A DNA stretch of 64,000 bases from an uncultured Flavobacterium sp. (lineage in GTDB: Bacteria; Bacteroidota; Bacteroidia; Flavobacteriales; Flavobacteriaceae): positions 1 to 64,000 of the forward strand of contig CALJVL010000010.1 in NCBI GenBank assembly GCA_937773775.1. The letters run 5' to 3'. Of this stretch, positions 37,046 through 48,400 are shown piece by piece. Under the pieces are notes generated by a model that saw only the letters and a list, made by a program, of their open reading frames with translations, did no database searches and had not been told where the DNA came from. How positions within the stretch are numbered: the first letter of the stretch is position 1; every line of letters begins with the position of its first letter. The position numbers and the translations under genes are program-made.

Positions 37046-38101
37046 CTATTTAAATACGATTACAAATGCATCTGGATATCCTGCAAGCTTAGCTTGTAAC
37101 TGCATTTTTTTTGCTATTTCAATACTAGAAGTTTCACCATACATATATCTGTATATTTCACTGTCGAACGTACTCGTTATATTACTTAATCCTCTAAAAT
37201 TACTAGGTGTTAAAGCTATCTTTTTAGAGCTTGCTAAAAGCTGCACCTTGTAGACGCTTTCTTTATCATTTGAAGCCGTGTCAGTAGGTAAAGTTGTTTT
37301 AGTATTTTGAATCGCTCTATCGACAATCCGTCCAGTTCCAAAATATTTCTTTTTGTATTCAACAATTGCGTTTGCTATTTGCAAGGCCATTTGATCTTGG
37401 CCTTCTTCTGAATTTAAAAACTCGCCTTCCTCTTTGTTTGATAAAAAACCGAGCTCAATTAAAACACTGGGCATATAAACAGCATCTAAAACCCATAGTG
37501 GTTGTTGTTTTATACCTCTCGAATTCCTCTTTAAATTATTTGTGAAATTATCTTGAATTTCAGTCGCCAATATGATACTGTTATTTAAGTTCTCCTCTTG
37601 TAAGATCGTCAACCCAATCAAGGATTCTGGTTTATTTGGATCAAATCCTTGGTAAGTATCTTTAAAATTATCTTCTAATAAAATAACAGAATTTTCCTTT
37701 TTTGCTACCTCTAGATTGAGATCACTTCGAGATAAACCCATTACAAAAGTTTCAGTACCACTAGGCTGAAAACTTTTGACTGAATTACAGTGAATAGACA
37801 CAAATAAATTAGCATTCGCTTTATTTGCGGTTTTTGGCCTATTGGCCAGTTCAATAAATACATCAGTCGTTCGAGTATAAATAATTTTTAAATTATCTGT
37901 TTTTTCCAAAAAAGTACCCACCTTAAGAACCGTCTTAAGTGCGATGTCCTTTTCAGTGTATCCATGATAAGAATTTCCCGGATCTTTACCACCGTGACCT
38001 GCATCAAGAACTATTGTGAAGGTTTCATCATTTTGAGAAAATGCGGAAGTGGTGGTCAAAAACATAAAAATTATTATCAAACAACAATAATTGAATTTCA
38101 T
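37046..38101 (-). CDS. N-acetylmuramoyl-L-alanine amidase (Amidase_3), copy 2
   Basis: A 351-residue paralogue of the amidase at 35824-36975 with the same layout: signal peptide (FMFLTTTSAFSQ), LDAGHGGKDPGN, HGYTEKD, SIHCNSV and LIELGFLSN, and the same C-terminal module (YKVQLLASSKKIALTPSNFR, YRYMYGETSS). The linker is shorter. The pair clearly arose by tandem duplication and has diverged. It starts 78 bp from the divergent lptD. Confidence 0.92.
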   Translation of the reverse strand: MKFNYCCLIIIFMFLTTTSAFSQNDETFTIVLDAGHGGKDPGNSYHGYTEKDIALKTVLKVGTFLEKTDNLKIIYTRTTDVFIELANRPKTANKANANLFVSIHCNSVKSFQPSGTETFVMGLSRSDLNLEVAKKENSVILLEDNFKDTYQGFDPNKPESLIGLTILQEENLNNSIILATEIQDNFTNNLKRNSRGIKQQPLWVLDAVYMPSVLIELGFLSNKEEGEFLNSEEGQDQMALQIANAIVEYKKKYFGTGRIVDRAIQNTKTTLPTDTASNDKESVYKVQLLASSKKIALTPSNFRGLSNITSTFDSEIYRYMYGETSSIEIAKKMQLQAKLAGYPDAFVIVFK

Positions 38102-38179
38102 ATGTAAAATTTAATTTTATTGGCACACTGGTACTTATTCTTTTATTTGATTATTTTTGCCAAAAAATAATCTGTAAGT

Positions 38180-40933
38180 TTGACACTTCAAAAAACAGAC
38201 CATAGTTATACAAAAATAGCATTTAAACCTTTGCAGACAAACTTATTTAATATCGTTTTACTATCATTTTTCTTAACAATAGGATGTGGAAACTTATATT
38301 CTCAAGATATTTCAAAAGCAACAACCATAATACCTCCCCAAAAAGAATCAACAACCTCTAATTCAGTTGTTAATGACGAAGCAAAAAAGATTGCAGATAC
38401 TAAAACAGCAACTGATTCTATCATAAAAAAGGATATCAACAAGTCCGCTAAAGTATTTCTTGACGGAAAAGTAAAATACAAGTCGGAACAATATGCCCGA
38501 ATTGATCAAAAGAAAAAACTCATAACACTCTACGACAAAGCCGAACTATACTATCAAGACATTGAATTAAAGGCAGGGATAATTGTATTGAATTACGAAA
38601 AAAACGAAGTGTATGCCGGAAGAATTAAAGATTCTACAGGTAAATATAGCCAATACCCCAATTTTAAGCAAGGTGATAATGTGGTGGAACCCGATTCTAT
38701 CCGTTTTAATTTTAAGACAAAAAAAGCACTAATATGGAATTCCAGATCAGATCAAGGGGAATTTAAAATTAAGGCTGAAATTACAAAAAAAGAAAACGAT
38801 TCTGTTTACTTTTTGAAAGGAGCACGATTCTCAACTTCTAAAAATATTGATAATCCAGAATACTATTTTCAAACCAATAAAGTAAAATTTATTCCAGGAA
38901 AAAAAGTAGTAACAGGATTAACTAATATGGTCATCGCAGACGTCCCTACTCCAATAGCCTTACCTTTCGCTTATTTTCCAATGAGTAAAGAGACTAATAT
39001 ATCCGGAATAATATTACCCAGTTACAACGACTCTAATAACAGCGGGTTTTCGCTACAAAATGGAGGGTATTATTTTGCTTTAAGCGATCATTACGACTTA
39101 ACAGTGTCAGGAGATTATTATACAAATGGAAGCTACGGAATGCGTTTTGAGTCATCTTATGCAAAAAGATACAACTACCGCGGCAATCTGAACTTCAGAT
39201 TCGAAAATTTAATAACGAGTGAAAGAGGTTATCCTGATTATCTAAAGCAAAATATTTATAATCTACAATGGTCTCATTCCAGAGATTCAAAAGCAAATCC
39301 AAACTCTACTTTCTCAGCCTCCGTGAACCTAGGAAGTAGTAAATACTTTAAACAATCGATAAATCTAGCGAATATTGGTTCTAATCTAAATAATACGTTA
39401 AACTCCTCCATTTCTTATTCAAAAACATTTAATACCGTGCCACAAGTGAGAATGTCACTATCTGCTACACACTCACAAAACACGCAAACGGAAGTGATTA
39501 ATATGACGTTGCCTACACTTCAACTTAGTGTCGACCGTATTTATCCTTTCGTAGGAGATGACGGAGTTAGAAAAGGATTTATTAAGAATATAAATTTGCA
39601 ATATAATTTAAACGGTAGAAATACAATTACCACTACAGATTCATTATTCTTTAAGCCACAAATGTTTCGAGATGCCCAATTAGGTATGCAACACAGCATA
39701 CCTTTAAGCACCAATTTTAAAATGTTTAAATATTTTAGCGCATCAACTTCTTTGAACTACGAAGAAGTTTGGTATGCCAAAACAATTGAAAGAAATTATG
39801 ACGCCAATCAAAGTAAAGTCGTAGACAAAACCGTGAGTGGTTTTGATGCCTTTAGAACCTACTCTTTTTCCTCCAGTATAGGAACCACGATTTATGGAAC
39901 GTTCAATTTCGGCGAAGACAAAAAAATACAAGCAGTTAGACACGTCATGCGACCATCATTATCTTATGGTTATACCCCTAGTTTCGAAAAATATTATGAC
40001 ACTTATGCTTTAGACGCAAGTGGAACCACAAGTAAACAGTATTCCCGATTTGAAGGAGGGATCTATGGAGCCCCAGGCTTAAACAACTCTAAAACAATGG
40101 GATTTGACTTAAGTAATACTATTGAGGCTAAAGTAAAAGACAAAGACAGCACAAAAGTTGAAGCCAAGAAAGTTATGTTACTAAACAATTTAAATTTATC
40201 AACTAGCTATAATTTAGATGCAGACGGCGTCACCTCCCTTGCATGGTCACCAGTCAGAGTTAGTGGTGGAACTCAGTTGTTAGATAATAAAATGAATGTA
40301 AATTTTGGAGCAACCCTAGACCCTTATGCTATAGACAATTCTGGAAACCGAATTAATCTTTTTAATATTAATAACGGGGGAAGCCTATTTAGGATGACCA
40401 GCGCAAACATGACCTTGAATTACTCACTCTCAAGTAAGGATAAAGACGGCGCGAAGAAAGATGAAAATGATCAAAGCCAACGGAATGGGGGGCGTCGGGA
40501 TGATCTATTCGGGCAAAATACTGTGCTAAACGACAATACCAAAAGCCAATTCGACGGAAGTGAAGAAACAGGAGAAGACAAAATATCGGAGTTTTTTAAT
40601 TCCAAACTGCCTTGGGACATGACATTCGCCTACTCACTAACATATGGAAACAACAATAGAGAAAAAAAAATCATAGGAAACTCCATAATGATTTCTGCCA
40701 ATGCTGATTTGACACCCAAATGGAAAGCTGGAATATCTACCGGTTATGACTTCGTACAAAATGGAGTTACCTTCACCCAACTGCGTTTTGAGCGCGACTT
40801 ACTGAGTTGGAGAATGGACTTTAATTGGAATCCATTTGGAACTAATGCAAATTGGGGCTTCTTTATTGGGATAAAATCAGGTGTCTTAAGTGACATCAAA
40901 TGGGACAAACGAAGTACAAACACAACACGCTAA
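38180..40933 (+). CDS. lptD: LPS assembly protein LptD (OstA-like)
   Basis: A 917-residue outer-membrane protein that inserts lipopolysaccharide into the outer leaflet. A membrane/signal segment (NIVLLSFFLTIGCGNLYSQ) is followed by the OstA-like periplasmic beta-jellyroll (GKVKYKSEQYARIDQKKKLI, YDKAELYYQD), and then a large C-terminal barrel with PIALPFAYFPMSKETNISGI. The frame begins at TTG 38180, which falls inside a TAAGTTTG -7-like box (38175-38182). Either that box is not used or the start differs; there is no in-frame ATG before the signal segment. ridA follows 70 bp later. Confidence 0.88.
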   Translation: MTLQKTDHSYTKIAFKPLQTNLFNIVLLSFFLTIGCGNLYSQDISKATTIIPPQKESTTSNSVVNDEAKKIADTKTATDSIIKKDINKSAKVFLDGKVKYKSEQYARIDQKKKLITLYDKAELYYQDIELKAGIIVLNYEKNEVYAGRIKDSTGKYSQYPNFKQGDNVVEPDSIRFNFKTKKALIWNSRSDQGEFKIKAEITKKENDSVYFLKGARFSTSKNIDNPEYYFQTNKVKFIPGKKVVTGLTNMVIADVPTPIALPFAYFPMSKETNISGIILPSYNDSNNSGFSLQNGGYYFALSDHYDLTVSGDYYTNGSYGMRFESSYAKRYNYRGNLNFRFENLITSERGYPDYLKQNIYNLQWSHSRDSKANPNSTFSASVNLGSSKYFKQSINLANIGSNLNNTLNSSISYSKTFNTVPQVRMSLSATHSQNTQTEVINMTLPTLQLSVDRIYPFVGDDGVRKGFIKNINLQYNLNGRNTITTTDSLFFKPQMFRDAQLGMQHSIPLSTNFKMFKYFSASTSLNYEEVWYAKTIERNYDANQSKVVDKTVSGFDAFRTYSFSSSIGTTIYGTFNFGEDKKIQAVRHVMRPSLSYGYTPSFEKYYDTYALDASGTTSKQYSRFEGGIYGAPGLNNSKTMGFDLSNTIEAKVKDKDSTKVEAKKVMLLNNLNLSTSYNLDADGVTSLAWSPVRVSGGTQLLDNKMNVNFGATLDPYAIDNSGNRINLFNINNGGSLFRMTSANMTLNYSLSSKDKDGAKKDENDQSQRNGGRRDDLFGQNTVLNDNTKSQFDGSEETGEDKISEFFNSKLPWDMTFAYSLTYGNNNREKKIIGNSIMISANADLTPKWKAGISTGYDFVQNGVTFTQLRFERDLLSWRMDFNWNPFGTNANWGFFIGIKSGVLSDIKWDKRSTNTTR

Positions 40934-41002
40934 CTTCTCAGTTTTCTATGCCGGAAAAAATTTCAACATAATTTCAATATCAAACAATAATCCAATTATA
41001 GC

Positions 41003-41383
41003 ATGAAAAAGATAATTTTTACAGAAAAAGCACCAGCTCCTATCGGTCCGTACAACCAAGCCGTACTTGCAGGAAACACTCTTTACACTTCCGGTCAGAT
41101 AGCACTAAATCCAGAAACAGGAGCACTAGTAACGGAAAGCATCGAAGCCGAAACACTGCAGGTAATGCAAAACATAAAAGCGGTACTAGATGCTGCAGGA
41201 ATGACATTTGAAAATGTGGTAAAAGCAACTATCTTCATTATGGACATGAATGATTTTGGCAATATAAATACCGTTTACGCTTCTTATTTTAACGAAAAAA
41301 TCGCTCCAGCGCGTGAAACTGTTCAAGTGGCCTGTTTGCCAAAAAATGTAAATGTAGAAATTTCAATGATTGCCATACTATAA
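41003..41383 (+). CDS. ridA: RidA family 2-iminobutanoate/2-iminopropanoate deaminase
   Basis: A 126-residue cytoplasmic trimeric enzyme that removes reactive enamine/imine intermediates. The family patterns APAPIGPYNQAV, LYTSGQIALNPETG and the active-site arginine in PARETVQVACLPK are present, and length is typical. It follows lptD on the same strand and is closed by a terminator shared with mgsA. Confidence 0.93.
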   Translation: MKKIIFTEKAPAPIGPYNQAVLAGNTLYTSGQIALNPETGALVTESIEAETLQVMQNIKAVLDAAGMTFENVVKATIFIMDMNDFGNINTVYASYFNEKIAPARETVQVACLPKNVNVEISMIAIL

Positions 41384-41470
41384 TCTAAATTTCAACTTTA
41401 CTAAGTTCTAAAAATGTGTCTGTAAAATTCAGGAAATATTCATGAATTTCAGGACAGGACAATTTAGACT

Positions 41471-41511
41471 AAAAAAACCGCTTCAATCTAAAACTGAAAC
41501 GGTTTTTTTAT
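41471..41511. terminator. bidirectional terminator between ridA and mgsA
   Basis: AAAAAACCGCTTCA pairs with TGAAACGGTTTTTT (one mismatch/bulge) between two converging genes; A- and T-runs flank both sides. Confidence 0.8.
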
Positions 41512-41533
41512 ATCTTCCAAAAATATTTAAATT

Positions 41534-41908
41534 CTATAATTCCATTGTAATTGCATTTACTAATAGCTGGGCCGTTGCTTCATTTGTAGCTATTGGCACA
41601 TTATGAACATCACATACACGAAGTAACATATTTATGTCTACTTCATGAACATGGCTGGCCAAAGGATCTTTAAAAAACAAAACCATTTTTGTTTTTCCCT
41701 CTGCAACTCTAGCGGCAATTTGAGCATCACCTCCGAAAGGTCCCGAAAGCATTTTTTTAACTTTAAACCCTGCACTTTCAGCTTTACTGCCGGTTGTCCC
41801 AGTTGCTACGAGTTTTATTTTCTCGTTTTGTAAAATGATAGTATTTTTATTCAAAAACTGCACCATATCTGCTTTTTTACCATCATGGGCAATAATTGCT
41901 ATTTCCAT
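41534..41908 (-). CDS. mgsA: methylglyoxal synthase
   Basis: A 124-residue enzyme turning dihydroxyacetone phosphate into methylglyoxal and phosphate, a bypass of lower glycolysis when phosphate is limiting. Recognised by MEIAIIAHDGKKADMVQFL, GTTGSKAE, the phosphate/catalytic region GPFGGDAQIAARVAEG and FFKDPLASHVHEVDI. It is slightly shorter than the 150-residue E. coli protein. It lies 13 bp downstream of the N-acetylglucosamine kinase gene and near gapA and pfkA, a fitting context. Confidence 0.92.
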   Translation of the reverse strand: MEIAIIAHDGKKADMVQFLNKNTIILQNEKIKLVATGTTGSKAESAGFKVKKMLSGPFGGDAQIAARVAEGKTKMVLFFKDPLASHVHEVDINMLLRVCDVHNVPIATNEATAQLLVNAITMEL

Positions 41909-41921
41909 AGTTACCCTTCTT

Positions 41922-42773
41922 TTATTTATTTGCTATGTGGTATGCAATTAGTCCGTCAATTGGCCTACGTAAAACATTTCCAAGTTTCATATCATACTTA
42001 TCAAAAGTCTGTTGTAACTCATCTTTCAGATAGAAAGCAATAGATCCTACAAAGTGAACGGGAACTTCCTTATGATTGTCATATTGTCTTATGTAGTTTT
42101 TTACGAAAGACTTCATTCCTTTAAAAATAATCTTCTTGCAAAACTCCGTGTCTTTATGCTGAATTAAAAACTTAGCAAAAGTTGCCAAATACGCATTTGG
42201 ATTAGGCTCTTTGTATAATTTACTCTTAATGAAATCAGGGTCTAAATTATATTCCTTTTCAAATTCTAATGCCAATTCCTGTGGCATTTTATTGAAATAA
42301 TATTTTCTAATTAATTCCTTCCCGAAAATATTACCACTACAATCATCCATTACTATATAACCCAATGATTGCACTTTTTGATGTAATTCTTTACCGTCGA
42401 AATAACTACAGTTTGATCCTGTCCCTAAGATACTCACAATTGCTTTTTCGCCCTTAGGAGTAGTAGCATAAACAGCTGCATAAGTATCCTCTTCTACTGA
42501 AATAATTGCGTTTGTAAAATAGTTTTTAAAAACTTGAGATAGGTTAAGCTTCATCCTATCAGTTCCGCAACCTGCCCCATAAAAAAATAGATGACTTGCG
42601 TTTTTCTTGTTTTGCAAAATATCGAAACGATCATTTAAACGTTGAATAATATCATCTGCCTCAAGCACCTCTGGGTTTAGTCCCAAGGTTTGTGTCGTAA
42701 ACAACAGCTTACCATTATCATCTATCGCTATCCAATCGGCTTTCGTAGAACCACTATCAACTATTAATCTCAT
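41922..42773 (-). CDS. BadF/BadG-type N-acetylglucosamine kinase-like protein
   Basis: A 283-residue ASKHA-fold sugar kinase. The phosphate-1 loop is LIVDSGSTKADWIAID, the phosphate-2 region SILGTGSNCSYFDG, and a central VMDDCSGNIFGKELI matches N-acetylglucosamine kinases of Bacteroidota. It probably phosphorylates an amino sugar released in wall recycling; the substrate is inferred. Probably co-transcribed with mgsA. Confidence 0.82.
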   Translation of the reverse strand: MRLIVDSGSTKADWIAIDDNGKLLFTTQTLGLNPEVLEADDIIQRLNDRFDILQNKKNASHLFFYGAGCGTDRMKLNLSQVFKNYFTNAIISVEEDTYAAVYATTPKGEKAIVSILGTGSNCSYFDGKELHQKVQSLGYIVMDDCSGNIFGKELIRKYYFNKMPQELALEFEKEYNLDPDFIKSKLYKEPNPNAYLATFAKFLIQHKDTEFCKKIIFKGMKSFVKNYIRQYDNHKEVPVHFVGSIAFYLKDELQQTFDKYDMKLGNVLRRPIDGLIAYHIANK

Positions 42774-42875
42774 CTTTTAAGGTTTTGGGTTTTTGAACTT
42801 TGGTTTTGTTTCTATTTTTTGATCAAAAAAATATCTTTAAAATTTAAATTGACACAATATAAGAATAAAAAAGAA

Positions 42876-42905
42876 AAATCCCGTTAAAATAAAATAACGG
42901 GATTT
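42876..42905 (-). terminator. terminator of the pfkA-gapA transcript
   Basis: AAATCCCGTTA (42876-42886) pairs with TAACGGGATTT (42895-42905); on the minus strand the hairpin is followed by a T-rich run. It lies 17 bp beyond the gapA stop. Confidence 0.85.
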
Positions 42906-42921
42906 GCAAATATATTAAAGA

Positions 42922-44983
<2,062 letters not shown>

Positions 44984-45010
44984 TATTTAAGTATTAAAGT
45001 GTAAAATTAG

Positions 45011-45018
45011 CAAACATA
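45011..45018 (-). promoter_or_regulatory. -7 box of the pfkA-gapA unit
   Basis: On the minus strand TATGTTTG is an exact TAnnTTTG match 28 bp upstream of the pfkA start. No TTG is found at the normal -33 distance. Confidence 0.45.
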
Positions 45019-45426
45019 TTGCACTTTTAGCATTATGTTTTTACTAAATAAGTTAAGCGAACTAAATTCAAACGTTTTCGTTAATAAGTTTTATTAAAAA
45101 CAAAAAAAGACGGTTTTTTTCCACTAAAGTTGTTTTTTTTTATTTTAAATTGGTAATTAACTAATATTGAGCCCACATAAGATCCTTTCGCCTATAATTA
45201 TCGAAAATTAATACTTGAAATTCAGACTCTGTTTTTTATGCTATTTGGAAAACCAGATACCCCTTTGCAATGTTTCGTTTTGAACAAATAATTTTCATCC
45301 GATAAATAGTCAAGAGCCTTCAAAATAAAATTAAATGAGCTCCATTATCTACATAGGTTCGTTCTAGGAAATGTACTGATTAAATTTAGCGTAAATTGTT
45401 GTCCACTAACAAACCTTAAATAAGAA
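45019..45426. other. intergenic, no gene seen
   Basis: AT-rich stretch between pfkA and the 3' end of tamB. A short open stretch on the minus strand (reading FQVLIFDNYRRKDLMWAQY near 45160-45225) might be a relic, but it is too short to place and I make no call. Confidence 0.3.
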
Positions 45427-48400
45427 TTAATCTTCCTCGGGAATTATTGCTTCTAGGCTTTTCTTGGGGATTTCGGCCTGAGGACCTTTGGGCCTCGTAA
45501 AATTAATATATTCCGGGGCTATATTCGAATCTTGAAACTGTTCAGGAGCAGCTTTTTCGATCCCTAATATGTGACTTTTAAATATTGTATTGACCAGTTC
45601 TTTGAAAGTATCGAAATCTACCTCGTACGAAACGCCTATACCTTGAGTATACCCAATCCCTTGTCCTATATAATTAATATCGTTTTCCCTATTAAAAAGT
45701 CTCAGGTTAAGTGTTCCGTCTTCATTTACCCTATATTGAACTTCTAAATCCCCGACGATTGCAGACTCATTTATACCGCCAAATGGAACACCCACTTTTC
45801 CATTAATTGTTATCCTTTCATTAATTTTTGATGAAATGGTCGCTACAAATCTACCGTCTGTCTCCCTTCCTATCCTTCGGTCGGCCGAGATGTAATTAAG
45901 GCCAACCTTAAATTTTTCATTATCTGATTGAATTATCCCTCCTAATAAACTGGAAGCTGTTTCGAACAAGCTTCCAGAAAAATCAGACTGACTCACTCCT
46001 TCAGAACTTAAAAAACCACCCGAGGATAATAAATATAAAGCTTGTGTTTGTCGCACATCTTTATCGTTAAGTTTATACTGAATCTCTGATTTTAATACAT
46101 TGCTAACAGTAGGGAACTCAATATTGAAGTCAGGCTCGGGACTGGCCAAATCACCATGGATTCCAATAATTACTTCGACGGGAACTTTTCTGTTAAACGA
46201 TGAGTTTTGCAATAAAACTGCCGGATTTGCGGTCGTTTTATAAACCGCTTCTAAATTCAATTGTGCCTTCATTGGGTTTCCTTCCCAAATAATAGAGCCA
46301 CCCTTTCTTACATCAAATTTCTTGTCTACAAGTCCTCCATATTTGAAGTTATAACTCCCTTCATATGCCTGGAAATCTCCCCACATATTAAATTTACCCA
46401 ATGTGTTGATCTTAAACAGTAATGAACCGAAACCTTTTCCTTTAATCCCATGCCCTGAATCTCTATCTAAAATTACTTCAATCTCAGCTTCGGGAGTGAT
46501 ATCGAGATCAAACTCTAACTCAAGCCCTCTATATCCTCGCATATCCTCGACGATTCCCATTTTTATATTATACTTTTCTTTTTCGGTTAAAAAATGAACG
46601 AAAGCATTCTCACTAACACTCTCAGCTGAGTTAATCGGTATTTTAATTTCAGTCCCTTTTTCGGATTTTGCCTCAACCTTAATAAACAAACCATTAATTG
46701 GGCCTTTAATCGTAGCTCTACCATCAATAAATGCAGTACCATAATAAGCAGCATCTTCTTTGTCTTTCGTGTCGAGTACGAGCAACCTTTGAGCTTCAAT
46801 CGCTAAATCAAATTTCCAATCCGCAAAATTATTATGTTCAATAATTCCATTGAGTAAGCCTTTTGTGCCAAATTTTGAATCGGTTAATGTATTGTTTCTA
46901 AACAAAAAACTTTGATCAGTAAGATCCACAACTGATCGGTCATTTAATAAATAGTCTACATTCAAATAAGGTATCGTCAAGCCGGCATCATCTAGATAAA
47001 GACGCCCATTAATATCGGGCTTATTAACATTACCACTGATTGTGGCATTACCCGTAACCAAGCCCCTGATATGCGATACTACATCGCCGCCTAGTGAGTT
47101 TAGCAAGCCTAAATTAAATTTAGCCAGCTTTAAATTTATATCAAGAACCGTCTCTTTATTTACAATTTTGAAATACCCGTCGGCATTAAGAGATTCTAAA
47201 CTTTCATTTTCTAATAAAGAATTTATCGTAAATTTCTCTAGATTTTGATCCCCTTCAATATCGAATTTGAAAACTCCAAGATCGGTTTCATTAATATTTA
47301 ACTGATCTATCACTAATGATGCCGTTGGTTTATAGACTTCATTATTTTGTTTGAAATTTACTGCTCCATTTATGTTTCCATTAAATACAAATTTACTCGT
47401 TGCCGGAGTAATTCTAAACAAATCAACATCTTTAAAGCTTAATTTTAAATCCTTGTTTATTCTGTCTTTTATGGTTCCCTGAAGCGATATCGCCTGATTC
47501 TCATGAGAAAGTATGATGTCGTCTACATTGAAGTTTTTAAAAGACTTATCAAACACAATCTGATTGTTTGGAGTTTCATTTTCATTCAAATACCATAAGT
47601 AATCCTTAAATTTCATCTCGGACTTATTGATTCCTACAACATTTTCATTATTCTTATTTATGGTATGGTAAAGGTTCAAGTTAAAATAATCCTCCCCTTG
47701 TGAACCTCCTTTAAATTCAGATCTAAAGAATAAGGTGTCTTTCATCGTTACGTTTATTAAGCTGAAATCACGAATTTTATAGTATTTGGTTTTGATGCTG
47801 TCCAACTCTATATAAGCATTGTAAAGCGGATTTTTATTGTCTATAGATACGCGGATATTATCGAGTATGTTTTGCGAAGCGATAATTTGGGGCGAATTAA
47901 AATTGAGTTTAAACTCCTGCATATCAGACTTAATGTTTCCTTTTACAATTGTATTTGACCCTATGGAAATTTCAGGATAAAATATTTCAATTATTTTATT
48001 ATAAATGCTGAAATTAAACTTCAAAAACTGCCCTTTATTTACCTTGTTGGGCTCGAAGTTTGTATACAAGCTACCCAAAGCGTTCTTAACTAACTTGCCC
48101 AATTGGTCAAATTGAAATTTACCCACAATTTCACCTTGAACAATATCAGGAGAATTTACCGCGATTGTTCGTATCCCATCTTGATCAAAACTGGAGTTTA
48201 TGTTAAAGTCATCAAAACGGTAAGTGTCCTTTTCGTTTTGATATGATGTTTCTTTTATAAAAACGTTTCCTTCAAGGTTTTCAATTGTATTTCCACTCAC
48301 TTGAACAATGACATCTCCTTTAAAAATTGAAATGGAATCCTTAACCAGTTTTAACTTGTGCAAATCTGCATTTTCAACATTGATGTGAAAATCATATTTA

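Noticed and set aside
45150..45230. Possible minus-strand gene relic upstream of pfkA
   Set aside because: A short open stretch with one stop and no recognisable family; could be chance.
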